A stretch of DNA of 13,412 bases, from positions 1-13,412 of the forward strand of contig JAAZDX010000212.1 of assembly GCA_012512605.1 (NCBI GenBank), in the 5' to 3' direction. How positions within the stretch are numbered: the stretch's first letter is position 1; the number at the start of each line of letters is the position of its first letter. This document shows, piece after piece, positions 1-5,236 of this stretch. The position numbers were made by a program, and so were the translations under genes. Below the pieces are notes generated by a model. The model was not told the DNA's origin and did no database searches. It was given only the letters and a program-made list of their open reading frames with translations. Source of the stretch: Bacillota bacterium (lineage in GTDB: Bacteria; Bacillota; UBA4882; UBA10575).

Positions 1-58
1 GTAGAGCAGGGGACTGAAAATCCCCGTGTCGGCGGTTCGATTCCGTCCCTTGGCACCA
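1..58 (+). tRNA. tRNA-Phe (GAA), 5' end cut by the window
   Basis: The window opens inside the D-arm of a tRNA. The anticodon stem GGGGA/TCCCC (9-13 and 21-25) encloses the loop CTGAAAA, which gives anticodon GAA at 16-18 and phenylalanine identity. A T-arm with loop TTCGATT and a 5-bp stem (one G-T pair) follows. The 3' acceptor strand CCTTGGC, discriminator A and an encoded CCA end at position 58. The 5' acceptor strand and most of the D-arm lie outside the window. Confidence 0.95.
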
Positions 59-72
59 TTTTATTTAAGACC

Positions 73-93
73 AAACCCCGCGAGGGGTTTTTT
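73..93 (+). terminator. Rho-independent terminator after tRNA-Phe
   Basis: The arms AAACCCC and GGGGTTT flank the tetraloop GCGA and run straight into a T-tract. It lies 14 bp after the tRNA 3' end, so it probably ends the tRNA transcript. Confidence 0.85.
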
Positions 94-94
94 C

Positions 95-217
95 ATGCTG
101 GACACCTTTAAAGGGATCTTAACACAACATTAACTTAAAGTTAAACATTTTTTATTACAATGAAATTAATGGCATAATTGATACCGTAAAATAAACAGCA
201 AGAAAGGGGTAGAAGAA
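95..217 (+). promoter_or_regulatory. AT-rich leader with inverted repeat, probable promoter region
   Basis: This AT-rich stretch must hold the promoter of the small Cys-rich gene, because a terminator lies just upstream. Possible -10 hexamers are TACAAT (156-161), CATAAT (173-178) and TAAAAT (187-192). None has a good -35 at 16-18 bp, so I do not assign one. A perfect inverted repeat, TTAACT-N3-AGTTAA, at 130-144 could be an operator. The ribosome binding site AAAGGGG lies at 203-209, 8 bp before the start codon. Confidence 0.35.
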
Positions 218-439
218 ATGGCCGATTGTCCAATGCTTAAAGGTTGTCCTTTTTTTCATAATAAGATGAAGAATATGCCAGCGACTTCCGAGATCTACAA
301 ACGCAATTATTGTCAGGGGGACAATACGAACTGCGCCCGCTATATGGTGCGGCAAAACCTGGGCCCTGAATATGTGCCCGTCGACCTTTTTCCCAATCAG
401 CGGGAAAGGGCCGAAGCGTTACTGAAAAACAAAGGGTGA
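218..439 (+). CDS. Small Cys-rich conserved protein of unknown function
   Basis: This gene encodes a 73-residue soluble protein with no signal peptide or membrane segment. Two cysteine pairs are visible: C4-x5-C10 (CPMLKGC) near the N-terminus and C32-x6-C39 (CQGDNTNC) in the middle. Four cysteines in so short a protein suggest a structural metal site or small Fe-S centre, but the spacing matches no ferredoxin or classic zinc finger I know. From memory, similar small proteins with a 'CxxLxGCxFF ... YCxGDxxxCARYMV' pattern occur in anaerobic bacteria and are annotated only as hypothetical; I cannot confirm this by search. The ATG is well supported by AAAGGGG 8 bp upstream. The gene stands alone between two terminators, so its context gives no functional hint. 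The C-terminal third is charged and lacks cysteine. Confidence 0.8.
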   Translation: MADCPMLKGCPFFHNKMKNMPATSEIYKRNYCQGDNTNCARYMVRQNLGPEYVPVDLFPNQRERAEALLKNKG

Positions 440-469
440 ATATTCATTCATCCAGAGATGGTTGTGGTT

Positions 470-510
470 GTAAAGAAAAACTGGCCAAAAGCGGCCGGTT
501 TTTTCTTTAC
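470..510 (+). terminator. Strong hairpin terminator after the small Cys-rich gene
   Basis: Long arms at 470-486 and 493-510 (core CTGGCC/GGCCGG, with outer A-rich and T-rich pairing) enclose a 6-nt loop. There is a T-run on the + strand and an A-run upstream, so it could act in both directions. It separates the upstream gene from the rex promoter. Confidence 0.85.
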
Positions 511-531
511 GGACAGTTAACAAAGGTGTTA

Positions 532-560
532 TTGGCAAACCGGCGCTCATCGGTTACAAT
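532..560 (+). promoter_or_regulatory. Sigma-A-type promoter of rex
   Basis: TTGGCA (532-537, -35) and TACAAT (555-560, -10) are separated by exactly 17 bp. A transcription start near 566-568 would put the Rex-type operator at 571-588 right at the start of the transcript, where bound protein would block RNA polymerase. Confidence 0.7.
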
Positions 561-570
561 TAAGTTGAGA

Positions 571-588
571 TTGTGAAATTAATCACAA
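571..588 (+). promoter_or_regulatory. Rex-type operator upstream of rex (autoregulation)
   Basis: This is a perfect inverted repeat, TTGTGA-N6-TCACAA, 14 bp before the rex start. It matches the general Rex box of Gram-positive bacteria (TTGTGAA-N4-TTCACAA) with one inner mismatch. It lies just downstream of a good -35/-10 pair. A TGTGA-N6-TCACA core is also the CRP-family consensus, so the motif alone cannot tell the two apart. The adjacent rex gene makes Rex the better call. Confidence 0.8.
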
Positions 589-602
589 GGGGGGAGGAGC
601 GA

Positions 603-1244
603 ATGCCCGAAGGGTTAGTGACCTTTCCCAAAGCAACTATCTCCCGGTTCCCCCTATATTTCCGGGCGTTGACTGAATATTACCACCAAAATATTGCGTT
701 GGTTTCTTCGGAAGAGATGGCGCAGAAGGTTGGCGTTACCCCCAGTCAACTACGGAAGGATCTATCTTATTTTGGAAGTCTCGGTATCCGCGGAGCCGGC
801 TATGATGTGGCTTACCTCTTGAGTAAAATCAAAGTAATCTTGGGGATGGACCGCAAACGGCGACTGGCGATCATTGGTGCCGGAAAGTTAGGACTGGCCT
901 TGGCCGGTTATTCCGGTCTAAAACAACATGGTCTTGAGGTGTCGGCGCTCTTTGATACGGACCAAGCGAAATGGGGACCCATTAATGAGCAGCTCATGGT
1001 TTTCCCCCTTACGGAATTGGCGGCGCAGCGGGAAAGATTGGGGCTGGAAATTGCGGTCATAACAGTACCCAAGGCGGCGGCACAAAAGGTGGCAACGTTG
1101 GCGGTAGCGGCGGGTTTTTCTGCACTCTGGAATTTTGCGCCGGTCCGTCTTGAGGTGCCCCCGGAGATTATCGTGCAGTACGAAGATATTGTGGTGGGGA
1201 TTCTAACTCTATCCCACCACTTAGCAAGGAAGCTCGGCACGTAG
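603..1244 (+). CDS. rex: Redox-sensing transcriptional repressor Rex
   Basis: Rex is a dimeric repressor that binds DNA when NAD+ is high and lets go when NADH rises, so fermentation and hydrogenase genes are induced under reducing conditions. The 213-residue length is normal for the family. The N-terminal winged-helix (about 1-80) contains the family signature near 'TPSQLRKDLSYFGSLGIRG' (46-64). A Rossmann fold follows with the NAD(H)-binding motif GAGKLG at 92-97. The C-terminal helix (about 190-213) is the domain-swapped segment. I chose the ATG at 603 because GGGGAGG lies 5 bp upstream. An in-frame GTG at 573 would put the start inside the operator and has no ribosome binding site. The gene has its own promoter and operator, and the hydrogenase operon begins 66 bp downstream. 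Confidence 0.95.
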   Translation: MPEGLVTFPKATISRFPLYFRALTEYYHQNIALVSSEEMAQKVGVTPSQLRKDLSYFGSLGIRGAGYDVAYLLSKIKVILGMDRKRRLAIIGAGKLGLALAGYSGLKQHGLEVSALFDTDQAKWGPINEQLMVFPLTELAAQRERLGLEIAVITVPKAAAQKVATLAVAAGFSALWNFAPVRLEVPPEIIVQYEDIVVGILTLSHHLARKLGT

Positions 1245-1261
1245 GCTATTTTTTTCATCTC

Positions 1262-1285
1262 GTCATGTGAAATGATTCACATGAC
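1262..1285 (+). promoter_or_regulatory. Second, extended Rex-type operator upstream of the hydrogenase operon
   Basis: This is a perfect inverted repeat with 10-bp arms, GTCATGTGAA and TTCACATGAC, separated by ATGA. The inner TGTGAA-N4-TTCACA matches the Rex box core, and only the outermost T/A pair differs from the consensus. It lies 18 bp after the rex stop and 25 bp before the first hydrogenase-operon start. It probably controls transcription of the operon. No clear -35/-10 pair is visible between the rex stop and this site, so the promoter may lie inside the end of rex, or the site may act as a roadblock on readthrough from rex. Confidence 0.7.
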
Positions 1286-1310
1286 AAAGGGCCCGGCAAG
1301 GAGGGGTTTG

Positions 1311-1556
1311 ATGAAAACACTCTCGGTTTGTGTAGGTAGTTCTTGCCATCTAATGGGATCTTACGAGGTGATCAAAGAATTACAGCAGCTTATAGAGCGA
1401 CACAGCCTCGCGGATCAGATTGAACTGAAAGCCAGTTTCTGCTTGGGCCAATGCCAAGCAGGGGTTACCGTTTGTTACGACGGAGTTGTCCATACTGCCC
1501 TAACAAAAGAGAAGATTGGTGCCTTTTTTAACGAGTATATTCTGGCGAACAAATAG
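1311..1556 (+). CDS. Stand-alone thioredoxin-like [2Fe-2S] ferredoxin (NuoE C-terminal type)
   Basis: This 81-residue protein consists of only the thioredoxin-fold [2Fe-2S] domain found at the C-terminus of NuoE/HydC. The cluster ligands are C7 and C12 (CVGSSC) and C44 and C48 (CLGQC). It is expected to carry one electron to or from the neighbouring hydrogenase module. The ATG at 1311 has a strong AAGGAGGGG at 1298-1306. The in-frame ATG at 1272 lies within the inverted-repeat operator and is unlikely. The sequence closely resembles the C-terminal domain of HydA in this operon (CVGTCC...CLEQC), so the two are likely paralogues. Similar small proteins precede PAS-type [FeFe] hydrogenases in other Clostridia-like bacteria, as in the hfs cluster of Thermoanaerobacterium (recalled, not searched). 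Confidence 0.88.
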   Translation: MKTLSVCVGSSCHLMGSYEVIKELQQLIERHSLADQIELKASFCLGQCQAGVTVCYDGVVHTALTKEKIGAFFNEYILANK

Positions 1557-1628
1557 GTAGTCGCCCGTGCCGGTTACCGCCAAGTCACTCGCGCCAGCAA
1601 CATTAGTTTAGGGCTGGAATCTTGTTCC

Positions 1629-1654
1629 GCGTAACGTGTAAGCGTAACGCGTAA
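1629..1654 (+). repeat. Two tandem 13-bp repeats
   Basis: GCGTAACGTGTAA (1629-1641) is followed directly by GCGTAACGCGTAA (1642-1654), with one difference. They lie in the gap between the [2Fe-2S] gene and hydS, just before a degenerate heptamer array of similar GTAAC/GTGAC flavour. A small inverted repeat, GAGT-N5-ACTC, sits between the two at 1661-1673. The function is unknown. Confidence 0.6.
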
Positions 1655-1692
1655 ATAGGGGAGTCAAAAACTCAAGCGTGAGGCATGAACCC

Positions 1693-1750
1693 GCGTGACG
1701 AATGACGAGTAACGAGTGACAAGTGAAAGTTACGAGTGACGAGTGACGAG
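1693..1750 (+). repeat. Degenerate heptamer tandem array (GAGTGAC type)
   Basis: About eight head-to-tail units can be read: GCGTGAC, GAATGAC, GAGTAAC, GAGTGAC, AAGTGAA, a 6-nt AGTTAC, GAGTGAC, GAGTGAC, and a partial GAG. The array ends 37 bp before the hydS start. It has no coding sense, and its composition differs from the flanks. It may be a mini-satellite grown by slippage, or a set of direct-repeat protein sites spaced at less than one helical turn. Confidence 0.8.
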
Positions 1751-1787
1751 AATCTGTAGGGCAATGACAAGGGGAAGGGGAGAAATG

Positions 1788-3503
1788 ATGGGGATCATCT
1801 CGACCATCGAAGCCAGTTGTCGCGACTGTTATAAATGTGTCCGCTCCTGTCTGGTGAAGGCGATTAAGATCACCGACGGCCATGCGGAAGTAGTGGAAGA
1901 CCGGTGCATTGCCGATGGCCACTGTGTCTTAGTCTGTCCCCAACAGGCCAAAAAAGTGGCCGACGGGATCGGATTAGTCCGCAGCTTTTTCCTGGCGAAG
2001 CAGAAGATCGCCGTGAGCCTGGCTCCTTCTTTTGTTGCTCTTGAAGAGTTTTCCGCCCCTGGCCAATTGGCTACCGCCCTTCGGAAGTTGGGCTTTACGT
2101 ACGTAGCCGAGACGGCCGAAGCGGCGGAATTGATCGCCCAGGAGCATTTACAGTTGGTCGAAAAGCACGCCATGCGGCCGGTAATCACCAGTTGTTGTCC
2201 GGTCGTGGTTAACCTGATTGAGCGCTATTATCCGAAGCTCATTAAGTAGCTGGCACCGGTGGTTTCACCAATGGTGGCCCACGGCCGTCTTTTAAAGGCC
2301 AAATACGGTCCAGATCTGAAAGTGGTCTTTATTGGGCCTTGCATCAGTAAAAAGGACGAGTACCGCCGGGCCGAACTCCAGGGGAGCATCGATGCGGTCC
2401 TGACTTTCCAAGAATTAAGGGCGATGTTTACGGCGGAAGGTCTGGATCTAAGCAGTATGGAGGCGGGGGACTTTGACCATGGTGCGGGAACCGCCCGGGT
2501 ATTTCCGCTCCCCGCCGGGCTGGCGAAGACAGCCCAGTTAAGCACGGATCTACTGGCGCAGGAGTTTGTGGCCATCGATGGTTTAGAAGCGGTGATCGAC
2601 TTTTTAGCCCGGTTTGACGAAGTAACAGACTCCTTGCGCCTGGTGGAGCTGCTTGCTTGTGAAGGTGGGTGTCTGATGGGCCCGGGCCTGGAGAGCAGTT
2701 TAAGTCTTTATGCCCGGCGGAACCGGCTGTTGCGTTATGCCGAAAGCAGCGCGGAAAGACCGGTGCCGCCAGCGGAAGACGGACCCGATGTGCGCCTGTC
2801 TACGGTCTATGCTAAACGGAAGCTGAACAGAATAAAGCCCACCGAGGAAGAGATCCGGGAAGTTCTAAGCAAGACGGGGAAGCACAAACCCGCCGATGAG
2901 TTGAATTGCGGGGCTTGTGGTTATAATTCTTGCCGCGAAAAGGCAATTGCAGTGCTTGAAGGGCTGGCTGAGATCGATATGTGTATTCCGTATATGCGGA
3001 CCAAAGCCGAGTCACGTTCTGCTTTAATCTGTAGTATGACACCGAATGCCATATTTGTGGTCGACCGGAACTTACGGATCTTAGAAGTAAATCCCGCGGC
3101 GGAGAAGAAGTTCCTCTGCCAGCAGGAACAGGTGGTCGGCAAGAACCTGGAGATCTTGATTGACCCGGTGCACTTTAAAGAAGCGCTACGTACCAAAGAA
3201 TTGGTTACTGGGGAGGTGGCTTATCCAACCTATGGGATTGTGACCTGGCAAGCCATCTTCTACGTAGAGACGGAAGCAGTTCTGATTGGGATCTTTGTGG
3301 ATATTACCAAGGAACATGAGCAGCGGGAGCGGCTAGCTTTGGTGAAGGGCGAGACCTTGACGAAAGCGCAGGAGGTTATCGACAAGCAAATGCGCGTGGC
3401 GCAGGAGATTGCTGGTTTACTTGGGGAAACGACGGCCGAGACCAAAGTCCTTCTCACTAAACTGATTAAGATGATTAAAAATGGGGATGGGAGCATCCAA
3501 TGA
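1788..3503 (+). pseudogene. hydS: PAS-containing sensory-type [FeFe] hydrogenase, interrupted by an in-frame TAG
   Basis: One continuous reading frame of 571 codons is broken only by a TAG at codon 154. Domains in order: a two-cluster ferredoxin (C11, C14, C17, C21; then C40, D43, C46, C50); the H-domain with TSCCP (C136, C137), GPC (C185) and CEGGC (C291, C295); a [4Fe-4S] domain (C374, C377, C382, C399); a PAS domain (about 412-510); and a helical tail to 571. All H-cluster ligands are present. The PAS domain and the phosphatase gene overlapping by 4 bp place it in the sensory group C of [FeFe] hydrogenases rather than among the catalytic enzymes. The N-terminal fragment alone (153 residues) could not hold an H-cluster. 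The second half has no ribosome binding site at GTG 2259 or ATG 2271. The start is ATG 1788, behind GAAGGGGA; ATG 1785 is possible. Because every motif survives, the break is recent, a sequencing error, or read through. Confidence 0.85.
2247..2249 (+). other. In-frame TAG splitting hydS
   Basis: The codons run AAG-TAG-CTG-GCA-CCG and encode LIK-stop-LAP. Homologous H-domains continue without a gap here, as in '..YYPxLxxxLAPVVSPM' (from memory), so the TAG stands for one ordinary residue. A single C-to-T change from CAG (Gln) would explain it. TAG is also the normal terminator of rex and of the [2Fe-2S] gene here, which argues against general reassignment of UAG. Confidence 0.85.
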
Positions 3504-4651
3504 GCATTTATATTGATACAGATTGGGCAAGTTTATCCAAGTACGAGGAAGAGCTCTGTGGTGACCATGTGGAGGTCGTCCGGACAGACGATGCGGTGGT
3601 GGCGGTCTTGGCTGATGGGTTGGGGAGCGGAGTAAAAGCCAATATCCTTGCTACTTTAACCGCCAAGATCATCGCGACCATGATCAAAAACGGTGCGACT
3701 TTAGAGGAGACGATCGAAACGGTCTCCAATACCTTGCCGGTCTGCCAAAGACGGAATCTGGCTTACTCCACGTTTACCATCATCAAGATTACCCGGGAAG
3801 GCCAGGGTTACGCCGCTGAGTTTGACAACCCGACCCTCTTCTTTGTGCGGGCTGGTAAACTTCTGGCCCTAAACTGGGAAGAACGGGCGATTGAAGGCCG
3901 GACAATCCGGGAAAGCCGGTTTCAAGTTGAACCGGGTGATGTCTTGGTGGCAGTTTCGGACGGGGTGATCCATGCTGGGAGCGGCGGTGTTTTAAACCTG
4001 GGGTGGCAATGGAAGGAAGTGGGCGCCTATATTGAAAAGCTGGTCAATCTGCGCCCTGATGCGGAGACGCTGAGTAAGTGGCTGATTACGGCCTGCGCTC
4101 AACTTTATACGGCGCAACCTGGGGATGACACGACTGCTTTGGTTCTTAAGGTGAGAACGCCTCGTACCCTGACCGTGGCGGTTGGACCGCCTCAGGACAA
4201 AGGGGATGATGCGAAGGTCGCCCAGATGATCCGGGAAGAACTGGGGAGCAAAGTAATTTGCGGGGGTACGACCGGTTCGATCATTGCCCGCGAGTGGGGG
4301 CGCGACATTGAAGTAGATTTAAACAACCTTGATCCCGAAGTTCCCCCTTATGGTCGGTTGCGGGGGGTGGATCTGGTGACCGAAGGAATTATCACACTGA
4401 GTAAAACCTTGGAAGCATTAAAAAAGGAAGAGGGGAAAAACAAGAATTCGGAACGGAAAAATGCCGTTTCGCTCCTGTCGAGGTTGTTTTTAGAGAGTGA
4501 TAATATCAAGTTTCTGGTCGGTAAAGCAATTAATCCAGCGCACCAGAACCCGGGTTTGCCCTTGAATTTAGCCCTAAAAATGCAGGTGGTCAAGGAGATT
4601 GCGGAAACGCTGGAACAAAAGGGGAAGAAAGTTGAACTACTCTATTTCTAA
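3500..4651 (+). CDS. SpoIIE/PP2C-family serine phosphatase with a conserved-looking C-terminal extension
   Basis: The start codon overlaps the hydS stop as ATGA, so the two genes are translationally coupled; only a weak purine-rich ribosome site precedes it. Residues 1-215 form a PP2C-type phosphatase domain. Metal-binding acidic motifs are visible at ADGLGSG (D39), SDG (D154) and GDD (D209-D210). Family members remove phosphate from Ser/Thr of regulatory proteins. Residues about 220-383 form a further region rich in charged residues. It includes CGGTTGSIIARE (254-265) and a lysine/glutamate-rich linker near 310-320, and I recognise no named domain in it. No signal peptide or membrane segment is seen, so it is cytosolic. 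Phosphatases of this kind sit next to PAS-type [FeFe] hydrogenases in other Clostridia-like bacteria and are proposed to relay the sensor signal. The substrate is not evident from the window. Confidence 0.88.
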   Translation: MSIYIDTDWASLSKYEEELCGDHVEVVRTDDAVVAVLADGLGSGVKANILATLTAKIIATMIKNGATLEETIETVSNTLPVCQRRNLAYSTFTIIKITREGQGYAAEFDNPTLFFVRAGKLLALNWEERAIEGRTIRESRFQVEPGDVLVAVSDGVIHAGSGGVLNLGWQWKEVGAYIEKLVNLRPDAETLSKWLITACAQLYTAQPGDDTTALVLKVRTPRTLTVAVGPPQDKGDDAKVAQMIREELGSKVICGGTTGSIIAREWGRDIEVDLNNLDPEVPPYGRLRGVDLVTEGIITLSKTLEALKKEEGKNKNSERKNAVSLLSRLFLESDNIKFLVGKAINPAHQNPGLPLNLALKMQVVKEIAETLEQKGKKVELLYF

Positions 4652-4702
4652 GCGCAACTTTTCGTTACTATCCATCTAATTTGGGAAAGGAGAAGGAAAG
4701 CA

Positions 4703-5236
4703 ATGAAACAGGAAGGTATAATCGAGGCCCAACAGGGGGATCGTAGCACAACTTATCAGCGGAAGTTTGAAAAGGTCAATGAGATCATCGAACGGTTGGG
4801 GCGGTCACGTTCGGCTTTAGTCCCAATCCTGCAGGAAGTACAGGAGGAGTACCGCTATTTACCGGAGGAGATCCTGACCTATATCGCGACAGCGCTCGGC
4901 CTTTCGCCAGCTAGTGTCTATGGCGTGGCCACCTTTTATGCCCAGTTTTCTTTAGAAGCCAAAGGGAAATATGTGATCAAGATCTGCGACGGGACGGCTT
5001 GTCATGTGCGGGGGTCCAACCCGGTACTGGAAGCGATTAAAAAACGGGTTAACCTGCAAGGGGATAAGATTACCACCGATGATCTCCGTTACACGGTGGA
5101 GACTGTTTCTTGCCTTGGCGCCTGTGGCTTAGCCCCGGTGATCATGATCAATGACAAAATATACGGGCAGATGACGCCGGAGGCGATTAATATCATCATT
5201 GATGAGTTGGAAAAGGAGGATGCAGCAGATGAGTAA
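4703..5236 (+). CDS. hydC: NADH-linked [FeFe] hydrogenase subunit gamma (NuoE-like, [2Fe-2S])
   Basis: This 177-residue protein matches the NuoE/HydC family. An N-terminal helical domain (about 20-85) is followed by a thioredoxin-fold [2Fe-2S] domain with ligands C95, C100 (CDGTAC) and C137, C141 (CLGAC). In trimeric HydABC enzymes this subunit carries one [2Fe-2S] cluster and sits beside the flavin subunit. The start has AAAGGAG at 4686-4692 and GAAGG at 4692-4696. The gap of 51 bp after the phosphatase holds no terminator, so it belongs to the same operon. The stop overlaps hydB by 8 bp, which fits fixed 1:1 production of the two subunits. Confidence 0.93.
   Translation: MKQEGIIEAQQGDRSTTYQRKFEKVNEIIERLGRSRSALVPILQEVQEEYRYLPEEILTYIATALGLSPASVYGVATFYAQFSLEAKGKYVIKICDGTACHVRGSNPVLEAIKKRVNLQGDKITTDDLRYTVETVSCLGACGLAPVIMINDKIYGQMTPEAINIIIDELEKEDAADE

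Noticed and set aside
571..588. CRP/FNR site instead of a Rex box
   Set aside because: The core fits both, but the adjacent rex gene and typical Rex targets make Rex more likely. Not excluded.
1242..1556. Rex fused to the [2Fe-2S] protein by UAG readthrough
   Set aside because: The frame is open between the rex TAG and the next gene, but Rex ends at its normal length and the downstream gene has its own strong ribosome site and start. The shared frame is coincidence.
1647..1658. 12-mer ACGCGTAAATAG, also at 9354-9365
   Set aside because: A few shared 12-mers are expected by chance in 13 kb, and no further similarity extends around the copies.
1693..1750. CRISPR-like array
   Set aside because: The units are 7 bp, directly adjacent and degenerate, with no spacers and no cas genes.
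2259..3503. The part after the TAG as a separate gene
   Set aside because: GTG 2259 and ATG 2271 have no ribosome binding site, and the frame begins mid-way through the H-domain, so it is the 3' part of the interrupted gene.
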